Numbered from the stretch's first letter, positions 1-7,784 are shown. The stretch: 64,000 nt of DNA from CBDFKV01 sp965249035 (GCA_965249035.1 CBDFKV010000007.1:1364001-1428000), one strand, 5' to 3'. Notes: generated by a model not told the origin, from the letters alone. Program-made: numbers and translations.

Positions 1-132
1 GCTGACCGCCGCTTCATTTTGATCGTACAAGCACACTCGATGGCCAGCTTTAGCCGCCACCTGGGCGATACCTGCACCCATAGTGCCTGCACCGATAACG
101 CCTATCACTTGTTCTTTGCCTAGTGCTTGCAC
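1..132 (-). CDS. paaH: 3-hydroxyacyl-CoA dehydrogenase PaaH, N-terminal fragment
   Basis: Only the first 44 or so codons are in the window; the gene runs off the left edge. The translation carries the dinucleotide-binding Rossmann motif GAGTMGAGIAQVAA typical of NAD-dependent 3-hydroxyacyl-CoA dehydrogenases. In the phenylacetate pathway PaaH oxidises 3-hydroxyadipyl-CoA to 3-oxoadipyl-CoA. The GTG at 132 is the likely start: it lies two bases after the paaG stop codon and has GGA about nine bases upstream. The paaF-paaG-paaH order on one strand supports PaaH over a generic fatty-acid enzyme. The frame stays open upstream into paaG, so the start is inferred. Confidence 0.85.
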   Translation of the reverse strand, partial: MQALGKEQVIGVIGAGTMGAGIAQVAAKAGHRVCLYDQNEAAVS

Positions 133-134
133 GC

Positions 135-932
135 TTATTTTCCGGTAAATGAAGGACTGCGCTTTTCTAGAAAAGCTGCAACACCCTCTTGATAATCATC
201 AGTCTCGCCAGCAATCCCCATATAGTCGCGTTCCAGATCAAGTTGCTGATCCAGCGTGTTGGTGGAAGATACCGCCATCGCCCGCTTGATCAAACTTAAA
301 CCTTTTGTCGGCTGAGTGGCCAGGTGCCGCGCTGTTTTCATAGCCGTATCCATCAGCAGGTCATCGTCAACACATTGCCAAATCAAGCCCCACTGTTCGG
401 CTTGCTCTGCGCTGGTTTTTTCGCCTAATAACGCTAAGCCCATCGCTCTGGCGCGCCCTGCTAGTCTCGGTAATAGCCAGGTGCCACCTGAGTCTGGAAT
501 TAATCCAATGCGACTGAACGACTGAATGAAGCTTGCTGACCGTGCAGCAAACACCAAATCACAGCCCAGCGCGATACTAGAACCCGCACCCGCCGCTACG
601 CCATTAACCGCACAGATAACCGGCATTTCCAGCCCTGCAATCGCTCTGACTAGAGGGTTATAGTTATTCTCAACCGACTGGCTTAAATTAGGTGCCCTGC
701 CCTCAGCGGACACGGATCGGTCGCCTAAATCCTGACCGGCACAAAACCCACGCCCCGCACCAGTAATGAGCAAACAACGCACCCCCTTTTCTGGACGTAT
801 TTGCTTAAACGCTTGCCTGATCTCGGCGAACATTTCGGTATTAAAGCTGTTTAGCTTTTCCGGCCGGTTCAGGGTTAAAACCGCCAAACCCTCGTCAATC
901 ACAAAATCGATAGTGGTGAATGTTTCTGCCAT
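135..932 (-). CDS. paaG: 1,2-epoxyphenylacetyl-CoA isomerase PaaG
   Basis: A 265-residue crotonase-fold protein. PaaG converts the ring 1,2-epoxide of phenylacetyl-CoA to oxepin-CoA and also acts as a double-bond isomerase lower in the pathway. Seen in the sequence: the CoA/oxyanion motif GRGFCAGQDLGDR (about 60-72), the second oxyanion segment NGVAAGAGSS (110-119), and an Asp in IGLIPDSGGTW (D147) where hydratases have Glu. That Asp is the PaaG-type catalytic acid and separates it from PaaF next door. It lies five bases after paaF and two bases before paaH, so the three genes look co-transcribed leftward. Confidence 0.93.
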   Translation of the reverse strand: MAETFTTIDFVIDEGLAVLTLNRPEKLNSFNTEMFAEIRQAFKQIRPEKGVRCLLITGAGRGFCAGQDLGDRSVSAEGRAPNLSQSVENNYNPLVRAIAGLEMPVICAVNGVAAGAGSSIALGCDLVFAARSASFIQSFSRIGLIPDSGGTWLLPRLAGRARAMGLALLGEKTSAEQAEQWGLIWQCVDDDLLMDTAMKTARHLATQPTKGLSLIKRAMAVSSTNTLDQQLDLERDYMGIAGETDDYQEGVAAFLEKRSPSFTGK

Positions 933-937
933 TTTGC

Positions 938-1714
938 TTACCTGCCCTCAAATTTGGGTTTGCGCTTTTGCATAAAAGCGGCGATGCCTTCTTCACGATC
1001 TTTACTACCTGCCAGTACCGCAAACGCTCTGCGCTCTAGCTCAAGGCCTGTTTCGAGCGGCACTTCAAACGAAGCCAAAATAGCTTCTTTAGCCAAAGCG
1101 ACTGCCAACGGTGATTTGGCTGATATTTTTTCCGCCAATTGCAGTGCACGCGCTAAGGCCATCTCTCGCGGACACACTTCAGCCACCAAGCCAGCCGCCA
1201 GCGCTGCATCTGCTTTGATCGGCTCGCCGGTCAGAACCATTCTCATTGCCATCGATTTACCGACCGCGCGCACCAAGCGTTGGGTACCACCGGCTCCGGG
1301 AATAATACCCAGATTGATTTCTGGCTGACCGATCAGGGCATTGTCGCCCGCGATCACGAGATCGCAGTGCATCATCAATTCACAGCCACCGCCCAGCGCA
1401 TAACCGTTGACCGCTGCAATCAGCGGTTTGGGGAAGCAGCGAAGCGCTTTCCAATATTCTGCGCGTGGGTTTGACAAGCTGCTAACCGGATCCAATGCCT
1501 GCATTTCTTTGATATCGGCACCTGCGGCAAACACGCTTTCGCTGCCGGTAATGACCACACACCGAACCGCATCATCCTGCTGACATTGTGCCAGCGCATC
1601 GGCAATTTCAGCCAATGTTTGGTTGCGCAGCGCATTGCGCGCCTCCGCCCGAGTAAGGCGAATAAGCAGTATGCCAGCGTGTTCAGTGCTGACTTCAAGG
1701 TCAGAATAGGTCAT
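938..1714 (-). CDS. paaF: 2,3-dehydroadipyl-CoA hydratase PaaF
   Basis: A 258-residue enoyl-CoA hydratase. In the paa pathway it hydrates 2,3-dehydroadipyl-CoA to 3-hydroxyadipyl-CoA, the substrate of PaaH. Both hydratase glutamates are visible: E112 in GGGCEL and E132 in GQPEINLG, together with the oxyanion motif FAAGADIKEM near residue 62. It is the first gene of the leftward paaFGH set and faces paaY across a 126-bp control region that carries inverted TGTATC/GATACA motifs. The family name alone would allow a fatty-acid hydratase; the neighbours make PaaF the better call. Confidence 0.92.
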   Translation of the reverse strand: MTYSDLEVSTEHAGILLIRLTRAEARNALRNQTLAEIADALAQCQQDDAVRCVVITGSESVFAAGADIKEMQALDPVSSLSNPRAEYWKALRCFPKPLIAAVNGYALGGGCELMMHCDLVIAGDNALIGQPEINLGIIPGAGGTQRLVRAVGKSMAMRMVLTGEPIKADAALAAGLVAEVCPREMALARALQLAEKISAKSPLAVALAKEAILASFEVPLETGLELERRAFAVLAGSKDREEGIAAFMQKRKPKFEGR

Positions 1715-1840
1715 CGTTTCAGTGTGTTTTTGTATCGTATTTCTAGTTATATGCCATTTATTTTGCTAAAAGGATACACAAATTGCAATATTATTCGTAA
1801 AGTTGTAACATATTTTTCAAACAACCACTAGTAATCCATC
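1715..1840. promoter_or_regulatory. Divergent paaF/paaY control region with inverted TGTATC/GATACA motifs
   Basis: This AT-rich gap separates leftward paaF from rightward paaY. It contains TGTATC at 1731-1736 and its reverse complement GATACA at 1773-1778, 36 bases apart. The same hexamer occurs three times in the paaX-paaA gap. An arrangement of inverted hexamers flanking promoter DNA resembles the published PaaX operators of other bacteria, although those have a different sequence (TGATTC/GAATCA). Operator function is inferred. No convincing -35/-10 pair was assigned here. Confidence 0.5.
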
Positions 1841-2446
1841 GTGCCCAGCTATGAAATTGACGGAATTCGACCCGTCGTCGACCCGGACGCCTACGTCCAC
1901 CCCACAGCGGTTTTAATCGGCGACGTGATCATCGCCACCGGCTGCTATATCGGCCCTTGCGCGGTATTGCGGGGCGACTTTGGCCCGATTCGACTCCACC
2001 AGTATGCCAACCTGCAAGACACTTGCGTGATGCATGGCTTTCCGGGGATTGAAACGGCTATTGAAGAACACGGCCACATTGGCCACGGTGCGGTCTTACA
2101 TGGCTGTATCGTCCGCAAACACGCGATGGTCGGGATGAATTCGGTGGTCATGGATGAAGCTGAAATCGGCGAGTACTCCATCGTCGGCGCAATGGCCTTT
2201 GTTAAGGGCGAGACAAAGTTACCGCCCAAAAGCCTGATCGTTGGCTCCCCCGCCAAGGTATTACGCCCGTTGACCGATACTGAAATCGGCTGGAAGCGCG
2301 ACGGCACCGAGATTTATAAACAATTGGCCAAGCGCAGCCAGCGTTCGATGGTTGAAACCACACCGCTGGACAAACCCGAAGCTAATCGTGGCAGCATCGA
2401 AATCGACTACCAAACGCTGGCAAGTATCAAAAAGAAACCCTCGTAA
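1841..2446 (+). CDS. paaY: Phenylacetate pathway thioesterase-like protein PaaY (gamma-carbonic anhydrase fold)
   Basis: A 201-residue left-handed beta-helix protein with hexapeptide repeats over roughly residues 15-155, ending in VGSPAKVLRPL, the usual end of this family. The histidines of the gamma-carbonic anhydrase metal site are recognisable in CVMHGFPG, HIGHGAVLHG and neighbours. PaaY of known paa clusters acts as a thioesterase that relieves dead-end CoA adducts; that role is taken from the family, not shown here. The start is GTG at 1841. A 111-bp gap with a short tandem repeat separates it from paaZ. Confidence 0.88.
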   Translation: MPSYEIDGIRPVVDPDAYVHPTAVLIGDVIIATGCYIGPCAVLRGDFGPIRLHQYANLQDTCVMHGFPGIETAIEEHGHIGHGAVLHGCIVRKHAMVGMNSVVMDEAEIGEYSIVGAMAFVKGETKLPPKSLIVGSPAKVLRPLTDTEIGWKRDGTEIYKQLAKRSQRSMVETTPLDKPEANRGSIEIDYQTLASIKKKPS

Positions 2447-2462
2447 CGATAGGCCAAATAAA

Positions 2463-2496
2463 TAGACCAAAAAAGTAGACCAAAAAAGTAGACCAG
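2463..2496 (+). repeat. 13-bp tandem repeat, about 2.6 copies
   Basis: The unit TAGACCAAAAAAG is repeated exactly at 2463-2475 and 2476-2488 and begins a third time at 2489. It lies between the paaY stop and paaZ, about 60 bases before the paaZ start. Each unit holds a run of six A, so copy number could change by slippage. No function is evident. Confidence 0.9.
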
Positions 2497-2557
2497 ACAA
2501 ATAGTACCGGCCAATCAGACCATTCCAAACCAAACAATTATTCTAAGAAATCATTTA

Positions 2558-4588
2558 ATGAAAACACTACAAAGCTATGTCCAAGGGCAATGGGTAAACG
2601 GCTCATCCAAGCCCGTTGAATTACACAACGCGATCAATGGCGAAACCGTTGCGCAGATCAAAAATGGGGGCTTTGAGCCTACGGGAATGATCACCCACGC
2701 CCGAGAAGTGGGCGGCCATGCGCTGCGCCAGCTGACATTCCACGAACGCGCGGTGCGGCTGAAAGCGCTAGCGCTGTATTTGCTGGAGCATAAAAAAGAG
2801 TTCTATGCCCTATCTGCCGCCACCGGTGCGACTTACGCCGACTCCTGGATGGATATCGAAGGTGGGATTCAAACATTATTTTCTTACTCGGGCACCGGCC
2901 GACGTGAATTACCCAATGCACGTCTGATCGTAGACGGCGATGTTGAGCCGTTATCGCAGCACGGCAGCTTTGTCGGTCAGCACATTCGCACGCCGATTGA
3001 AGGCGCCGCGGTACACATCAATGCCTTTAACTTCCCGTGCTGGGGCATGTTGGAAAAGCTCGCTGTCTCATTGCTAGCGGGTGTTCCCAGCATCGTCAAA
3101 CCAGCCAGCAGCACCGCCTATGTAGCTGAGCTGATGTTTCATCGGATGATCGAATCAAAGGTATTCCCAGAAGGCTCTTTGCAATTTGTCAGCGGCAGCG
3201 TCGGCGACTTATTTGAGCACCTCGATTATCAAGACATCGTCACTTTTACTGGTTCTGCCAGCACCGGCCAAATGTTAAAAGGCCATCACGCAGTGCAGTC
3301 GCGATCGGTGCGATTCATGATGGAAGCCGATTCGCTCAACTGCTCAGTATTGGGGCCAGATGCACAACCGGGCAGCCCCGAATTTGATTTATACGTCAAA
3401 CAAATTGTCACTGAAATCAGCACCAAATGCGGCCAACGTTGCACCGGCATTCGGCGCGCAATTGTGCCTGAGAAGCTAGTTGATGAGGTCGCCTCTGCGC
3501 TGTCGACCGAGCTGGACAAGCTGGTGATTGGCGACCCAGCCAATCGTACAGTCACCATGGGCGCCTTGGTTAACCATTCCCAGCGCGATGACGTCCGCGC
3601 GCGGGTGGCGGACTTGCAGCAAGAAGCTGAGATTGTTTACGGCGACCCGATGCACTGCCAAGCTTTAGATGCCGACGACCAAAGCGGTGCCTTTATGTCA
3701 CCGATTATTCTGCATTGCGCCAATCCAATGGACGCAGCGGCAGTACACGACGTTGAGGCATTTGGCCCGGTCACTACGCTGGTGCCTTACCAAAATACCG
3801 ATGAAATGATCAGCCTGGCCAAGCGCGGTCGTGGCTCTTTGGTTTCGTCTGTAGCTACGTATGACAATGATTTTGCCCAACACGCAGTGATGGGGTTGGC
3901 GCCACATCACGGCAGGATTCTATTGCTGAATCGCGATAACGGTGCAGAATCAACTGGTCATGGTTCACCCATGCCAAGGCTGGTTCACGGCGGCCCTGGC
4001 CGTGCCGGTGGTGGCGAAGAAATGGGCGGCGTTCGTGGTGTCGGTCATTACCTGCAAACCACTGCCCTACAAGGCTCGCCCGACCAATTGACCGCCGTGT
4101 GCGGCCAATGGATTCGTGGCTCCAGCCGTCAGACTGATAGCAAACACCCATTCCAAAAACCCTTTGAACAGCTCAAAATTGGTGATGCTTTATTGTCTGA
4201 ATCCAGAACCATTTCACTGGATGATATTGAACACTTCGCTGAATTCACCGGCGATAAATTCTATGCCCACATGAATGAAGCCGCCGCCAAGGCCAATCCG
4301 TTTTTTGAAGATCGAGTGGCGCACGGCTATTTCATAGTGTCGCTTGCCGCCGGGCTGTTCGTTGAACCCAACCCCGGCCCGGTGTTAGCCAACTACGGCA
4401 TGGATAACTTACGCTTTATGCAACCGGTTTATGCCGGTGATGCGCTCAAAGTCGCGCTGACCTGCAAACAAAAAACCAATCGCATCGGTGAAAGCTATGG
4501 CGAAGTACGTTGGGATGCAGAGGTGACTAATCAGCGCGACGAAGTAGTTGCCCTGTATGATGTACTTACACTAGTTTCAAATGAATAG
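2558..4588 (+). CDS. paaZ: Bifunctional oxepin-CoA hydrolase / 3-oxo-5,6-dehydrosuberyl-CoA semialdehyde dehydrogenase PaaZ
   Basis: A 676-residue fusion with the usual PaaZ layout. The N-terminal aldehyde dehydrogenase domain (about 1-515) has the catalytic pair E256 (in MMEADS) and C295 (in GQRCTGIRR), the same numbering as the E. coli enzyme. The C-terminal MaoC-type hydratase domain (about 530-676) has D566 and H571 in TGDKFYAHMN, five residues apart as in E. coli. It opens the oxepin ring hydrolytically and oxidises the resulting aldehyde. The gene appears intact; the integron cassette array begins within 100 bases of its stop. Confidence 0.95.
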   Translation: MKTLQSYVQGQWVNGSSKPVELHNAINGETVAQIKNGGFEPTGMITHAREVGGHALRQLTFHERAVRLKALALYLLEHKKEFYALSAATGATYADSWMDIEGGIQTLFSYSGTGRRELPNARLIVDGDVEPLSQHGSFVGQHIRTPIEGAAVHINAFNFPCWGMLEKLAVSLLAGVPSIVKPASSTAYVAELMFHRMIESKVFPEGSLQFVSGSVGDLFEHLDYQDIVTFTGSASTGQMLKGHHAVQSRSVRFMMEADSLNCSVLGPDAQPGSPEFDLYVKQIVTEISTKCGQRCTGIRRAIVPEKLVDEVASALSTELDKLVIGDPANRTVTMGALVNHSQRDDVRARVADLQQEAEIVYGDPMHCQALDADDQSGAFMSPIILHCANPMDAAAVHDVEAFGPVTTLVPYQNTDEMISLAKRGRGSLVSSVATYDNDFAQHAVMGLAPHHGRILLLNRDNGAESTGHGSPMPRLVHGGPGRAGGGEEMGGVRGVGHYLQTTALQGSPDQLTAVCGQWIRGSSRQTDSKHPFQKPFEQLKIGDALLSESRTISLDDIEHFAEFTGDKFYAHMNEAAAKANPFFEDRVAHGYFIVSLAAGLFVEPNPGPVLANYGMDNLRFMQPVYAGDALKVALTCKQKTNRIGESYGEVRWDAEVTNQRDEVVALYDVLTLVSNE

Positions 4589-4683
4589 AATTTAGCTTCA
4601 GCAAGACTACAGGTGGGACAGATAGCTAGTTGATGTTTAGTTAGTTTCTTCCAATACAGTTCCTTGGGATTTGATTTGGGGTG
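4589..4683. other. Junction between paaZ and the distal end of the integron
   Basis: A stretch of 95 bases between the paaZ stop and the last recognisable attC site. No gene, terminator hairpin or duplicated core site was found in it. It marks the boundary of the cassette array within the paa cluster. Confidence 0.5.
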
Positions 4684-4765
4684 CTGTTACTGTTGAGCCA
4701 AGGGGCTTGCGAAACGCAGTGTAGCGAGACCCGACCCAAAGGGCGACTTGAATGACTTGTTATGT
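4684..4765 (-). repeat. attC site of cassette 6 (distal, degenerate)
   Basis: The 5' core on minus is ACATAAC (4759-4765), 13 bases after the cassette 6 stop. The other end has no clean GTTRRRY core; the best match falls near 4684-4690. The arms between them pair (AGGGGCTTG against GGGCGACTTG-like sequence). The worn core suggests that this end of the array may no longer recombine well. Confidence 0.65.
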
Positions 4766-4778
4766 GTAATTTTGCAAT

Positions 4779-4961
4779 TCATAATAGTTTTTCTTTTGAA
4801 AGATCGCAGTGCCGGACTCTGTTGGCAAAATGAAGAAAATCTGCTGCAAGCACTGCTGCAGCTTCTTGAAAATAATCAACATCTCCTTCAGTTAGATTTC
4901 CTCTAGGGAGAATTGTTTCTTCAATTTCATGTGAGAACAGCTTGTAGATGTTATGTGCCAA
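4779..4961 (-). CDS. Cassette 6: short HEPN-like protein, possibly truncated
   Basis: The 60-codon frame shown starts at a TTG and ends just before an attC site. The frame is open for a further 16 or so codons upstream, into the preceding attC, before a TGA, and reads LTLKRNYLAHNIYKLF across the annotated start. The RNYLAH element resembles the R-x4-6-H/RNxLAH motif of HEPN RNase-toxin or nucleic-acid-binding proteins; that is a motif-level guess. No good ATG or ribosome site is present, so the real N-terminus may be missing. What it does in the cell is unknown. Confidence 0.5.
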   Translation of the reverse strand: MAHNIYKLFSHEIEETILPRGNLTEGDVDYFQEAAAVLAADFLHFANRVRHCDLSKEKLL

Positions 4962-4969
4962 GTAATTTC

Positions 4970-5086
4970 TTTTAAGCGTCAGATCGTCGTAGTGCGAGTC
5001 TTGGCATCAGTTGAGTATGACATAATTAAGTGTTGTGTCCCCCGAATTACAAGCAACGAAAGTCCCGCACTAGCGATTTGTTAGAC
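4970..5086 (-). repeat. attC site of cassette 5 (long, degenerate 3' core)
   Basis: The 5' core on minus is GTCTAAC (5080-5086), a perfect RYYYAAC. The palindrome arms AGTGCGGGACTT and AAGACTCGCACT pair around a long central loop, giving a site of about 117 bases. The 3' core is degenerate (near 4970-4978), and the open frame of cassette 6 extends into it, so this junction may have been rearranged. Confidence 0.65.
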
Positions 5087-5091
5087 TTCAT

Positions 5092-5361
5092 TTAACGATT
5101 TCCCCATTTCTTAAAAAGAAGTGCTAGACCAGCAACAAAAAACACAAAGGATACACCTAGTGACCAACTACGCCGATAATAAGATGGCGAGTATGGATGC
5201 GAATGTGTGTAATCACATTCTTGATTTTCATAGTTATAGCTGCCGCCAGAATCAAGGCAAAAGTCAACATCTTTAAACTCATCCCAATGTGGGAGTAATA
5301 ATGCAACTGCAAACCATAGCAACACTACTCCAGAAATCTTGATTACTAATTTATTTCTCAT
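5092..5361 (-). CDS. Cassette 5: small two-pass membrane protein, unknown function
   Basis: An 89-residue protein with two hydrophobic segments, about residues 8-25 (ISGVVLLWFAVALLL) and 67-84 (SLGVSFVFFVAGLALLF). The polar loop between them holds two cysteines (in DFCLD and QECDY) and several tyrosines. This topology would put the loop on one side of the inner membrane. The ATG lies only a few bases from the core of the preceding attC and the stop is just before its own attC, the compact form typical of integron cassettes. Not recognised as a named family. Confidence 0.7.
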   Translation of the reverse strand: MRNKLVIKISGVVLLWFAVALLLPHWDEFKDVDFCLDSGGSYNYENQECDYTHSHPYSPSYYRRSWSLGVSFVFFVAGLALLFKKWGNR

Positions 5362-5364
5362 GAT

Positions 5365-5436
5365 TTCTAACGCATTGCTCAGCGGAAAAATGCGAGCGCG
5401 AGCGAGTAGTTTTTCCGATGAAGCAACTTGTTATGC
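5365..5436 (-). repeat. attC site of cassette 4
   Basis: A 72-bp imperfect palindrome with minus-strand cores GCATAAC (5430-5436) and GTTAGAA (5365-5371). Its arms CGGAAAAACTACTCGC and GCGAGCGCATTTTTCCG-like sequence fold back on each other. It closely matches the cassette 1 attC at 7785-7856, with differences mainly at the outer ends and one base of the central loop. Confidence 0.88.
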
Positions 5437-5599
5437 TCTTTGTTATTCATAGTCACGAATTATCCCTGTATCTTTTAAGTTATCTAGTAATTTTACAGGC
5501 ACTCCTGAATAAGCAACTACGCATTCACTATGAAAATTATCATAACCCCCAAAGACTAATTGATTGTTATTTTCTATTTGAACGTGAATTATACCTTCA

Positions 5600-5603
5600 T
5601 TAA
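5600..5603. repeat. Left target-site duplication TTAA
   Basis: TTAA lies directly outside the left inverted repeat and matches TTAA at 6750-6753 outside the right one. TTAA fits the YTAR-type targets of the IS5 group. The in-frame rejoining of the split cassette gene across a single TTAA confirms it. Confidence 0.9.
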
Positions 5604-6749
5604 GGAATCTCTGCACAGGTCATAAAGATTTGCGACAATCGTAAGGAATTCCACAGGGCGATCAAATCATGTCTCACCAACGTAGTTTCGCAGATATAGG
5701 CTTTCGCAAGCAGAAGCTCACTAAACGGCAAAAGTTTCTCAACGAGATGGATGAAGTTGTGCCCTGGAGTCAGCTAATGGCCATAATCGAACCACACTAT
5801 CCAAAAGCGGGCAACGGCACCCAGCCCAAGCCGTTGGAGCTGATGTTGCGTATTCACTTCTTGCAGCAATGGTTCAGTCTGTCTGACCCAGGGATGGAAG
5901 ACGAAATATACGATAGTGCCTCAATTCGGCGCTTTCTGAGTATCGACCCACTGACCGATACGGTGCCGGATGAAAGCACTATCTTGCGGTTTCGGCACCT
6001 GCTGGAGAAACACCAGTTAGCGGGCAAGCTGTTTGAGTCAGTGAATGGTGATCTGGTGGATAAAGGTCTACTGCTTCGTGGAGGTACGATTGTCGATGCG
6101 ACCTTGATTGCCGCTCCCAGCTCGACGAAGAACAAAGCCAAAAAGCGCGATCCAGAGATGAGTTCAACCAAGAAAGGTAATAACTGGTATTTTGGCATGA
6201 AGCTACATATTGGCGTCGATGCCCACAGTGGTTTAGCACATACCGCAGGCGCGACTACGGCGAAAGTACATGATTCAGCTGTAATGGGTGATTTGCTACG
6301 CGAGGATGACAAAGCGGTATTTGGTGACAAAGGCTACATCAATAACAAGCTAAAGAAATCAGCTCGTCAGCATGGTGTTTACTGGGGAGTTCTTGATAAA
6401 CCCCGGCCTCGGCATAAGCTTTCAGCCAGTCAGAAACGCCGCAACAAAAAGCTGGCCTCGATTCGAGCTAAAGTAGAACACCCATTCAGAGTGATTAAGC
6501 AGCAATTTGGCTATCGCAAGACACGTTACCGAGGCATCTACAAAAACGGCCAGCAGTTGTTCGCTCTATTGCTCAGTGCCAATTTGTATATGGCGAGGCG
6601 TAAGATTATGGCTCTATAGGTGAGTTGCGCCTAAAAAATGGAAATAGCAGAGAAAAGCGTCGAAACAGCGACAAATCAAAGAAGTATTTGCTCTTTTTTT
6701 GCGTAATTCCCAAAAATGGCTCTGAAAACTTGGCCTACGCAGAGATTCC
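5604..6749 (+). mobile_element. IS5-family insertion sequence, 1146 bp, apparently complete
   Basis: Both ends begin GGAATCTCTGC reading inward, with about 16 of 19 matching bases in the terminal inverted repeats. A TTAA duplication flanks the element. It carries one transposase gene on plus and about 130 non-coding bases at its right end. The element is inserted against the direction of the cassette genes and breaks cassette 4. The intact transposase and perfect target duplication suggest a recent event. Confidence 0.93.
5669..6619 (+). CDS. IS5-family transposase (DDE)
   Basis: A 316-residue transposase of the IS5 group that would excise and insert the surrounding element. The probable catalytic triad is D143 (in GGTIVDATLI), D220 (in AVFGDKGY) and E270 (in RAKVEHPFRVIK), with the Y-x2-R-x3-E-like spacing seen in this family. 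The N-terminal part has the usual LMLRIHFLQQWFSLSD segment. The frame is open from ATG to stop with no frameshift, so it is probably functional. Base composition is close to the chromosome and unlike the AT-rich cassettes around it. Confidence 0.93.
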   Translation: MSHQRSFADIGFRKQKLTKRQKFLNEMDEVVPWSQLMAIIEPHYPKAGNGTQPKPLELMLRIHFLQQWFSLSDPGMEDEIYDSASIRRFLSIDPLTDTVPDESTILRFRHLLEKHQLAGKLFESVNGDLVDKGLLLRGGTIVDATLIAAPSSTKNKAKKRDPEMSSTKKGNNWYFGMKLHIGVDAHSGLAHTAGATTAKVHDSAVMGDLLREDDKAVFGDKGYINNKLKKSARQHGVYWGVLDKPRPRHKLSASQKRRNKKLASIRAKVEHPFRVIKQQFGYRKTRYRGIYKNGQQLFALLLSANLYMARRKIMAL

Positions 6750-7036
6750 TTAACTAAATGATCTTTTGCATTTAACTCTTTCCAGATTAGATTCACAGTA
6801 CTTTCAATCAAAGGCACAACTATGAAATCTAACTCTGGTGATACGGTTTTTCGTTTTAGCGCATTTGTTTCTTGAGTTGAATAACCAGAAATATCATTTA
6901 AATTTAGGTTTTCCAACGAACCTTCAAATGAAATATGAGAATTAGTAGCAAACTCTTGCATCATTGCGAAAAGCAACCCTGGCTTATCCCTTGTATTGAT
7001 CCACTTTTTAATTTCTTTGGTCATAGTGTTTTAGAA

Positions 7037-7093
7037 GCATAACGCCAAGCTGTGTGGAGAGCGCAGCGATTCCACACGAGCGCCTTGTTATGT
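7037..7093 (-). repeat. attC site of cassette 3
   Basis: A compact 57-bp site with minus-strand cores ACATAAC (7087-7093) and GTTATGC (7037-7043). The arms CTCGTGTGGA and TCCACACAGC pair around a short loop. This is the length and form of the classical 59-base element. It differs clearly from the cassette 1 and cassette 4 sites. Confidence 0.9.
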
Positions 7094-7117
7094 TGTTTTA
7101 TACGTAGCACTATTTTA

Positions 7118-7390
7118 TTAAAACCAAATTTTGTTCATTGATTGTAAGAAGTCTTTTTTCATGGGAACGCCCGATTTACTACCGATAACAGAATCAATGC
7201 CGCAGTATGGACATAATGCAGTTTGCCCAATTTCATTTTTGTCTTCATCAACCCACTCTTCTATTTTTGAAGGAGGATATATTTCTAGGCAATAGAAGCA
7301 ACCGCATTTATCACTCTCCATGACCTGTTTTCTATGATTTGAAGAATATTGGTGTGCAGCATGAAATTCAGTTCTTTGTAATATATTCAT
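7118..7390 (-). CDS. Cassette 3: small cytoplasmic zinc-ribbon protein, unknown function
   Basis: A 90-residue soluble protein. Two cysteine pairs, C31-x2-C34 (in CGCFYC) and C60-x2-C63 (in ALCPYCG), look like a zinc ribbon. The ending GIDSVIGSKSG and the start HxxHQYSSNHR are features I recall from small 'cytoplasmic protein' annotations spread over many bacteria, so the cassette carries a conserved protein rather than a unique one. No catalytic motif is apparent. The gene ends about 25 bases before its attC. Confidence 0.75.
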   Translation of the reverse strand: MNILQRTEFHAAHQYSSNHRKQVMESDKCGCFYCLEIYPPSKIEEWVDEDKNEIGQTALCPYCGIDSVIGSKSGVPMKKDFLQSMNKIWF

Positions 7391-7403
7391 TATTCTTCTT
7401 CAA

Positions 7404-7472
7404 CAGTAACGTTTGAGCTGTGGGGCTTGAGGAGCGAGGCGACGAAAGTCCCACACAAGCGACTTGTTAGAT
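7404..7472 (-). repeat. attC site of cassette 2
   Basis: The minus-strand 5' core is ATCTAAC (7466-7472), which overlaps the stop codon of the cassette 2 gene. The 3' core is a weaker GTTACTG (7404-7410). The arms TGTGTGGGACT and AGCCCCACAGC pair. Its 5' half (GCTTGTGTGGGACTTTCGTC) is related to that of the cassette 5 site. Confidence 0.82.
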
Positions 7473-7775
7473 TTTCTGGAAGAAATCAAGACAAACTCCG
7501 ATTGAGCCCGCACCCAAAAAGAAAATTAAGCACCGAAGTATAGGAGGGCCATAAATTTTAATTGGTGTTACCATTATAGGGTGTCGCTTCCCGAGAAGAA
7601 AAAGTTCTCCATTTATATGAGATTTCCATATATCTAAACCAACTACAAAAAAGAACATGAGTGGAAAAAACATGATCATAAGCCAAGCAAAATTATAACC
7701 ATTGGATTCTATAATGATACCGGCAAGGGAAGTGAAGGCTCCAGATACAAATGCAGTAATATTGTTTGCTTTCAT
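7467..7775 (-). CDS. Cassette 2: small integral membrane protein, unknown function
   Basis: A 102-residue protein with three hydrophobic stretches, about residues 6-22, 29-48 (AWLMIMFFPLMFFFVVG) and 78-97 (ILRCLIFFLGAGSIGVCL). It would sit in the inner membrane. The short polar region at 50-77 (KSHINGELFLLGKRH and following) would face one compartment. The ATG lies about 15 bases inside the cassette boundary and the stop falls within the attC core. I do not recognise the family. Confidence 0.7.
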   Translation of the reverse strand: MKANNITAFVSGAFTSLAGIIIESNGYNFAWLMIMFFPLMFFFVVGLDIWKSHINGELFLLGKRHPIMVTPIKIYGPPILRCLIFFLGAGSIGVCLDFFQKI

Positions 7776-7784
7776 TTATTTAAA

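Larger units (their letters stand above)
5443..7024 (-). pseudogene. Cassette 4 gene split by the IS5-family element (143-residue conserved cassette protein)
   Basis: The gene starts at ATG 7024 and is interrupted after about 90 codons by the insertion element. Removing the element and one TTAA copy joins 6754 to 5603 in frame and gives an uninterrupted 143-residue protein ending in a TAA at 5443, right before the attC. As it stands, the upstream part runs into the element and stops at 6614, which replaces the last 53 residues with unrelated sequence. The protein (start MTKEIKKWINTRDKPGLLF) resembles hypothetical proteins I associate with other integron cassettes. The function is unknown. Confidence 0.85.

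Noticed and set aside
5418..5603. 61-codon plus-strand frame left of the insertion element
   Set aside because: It is antisense to the displaced 3' part of the cassette 4 gene and part of an attC site.
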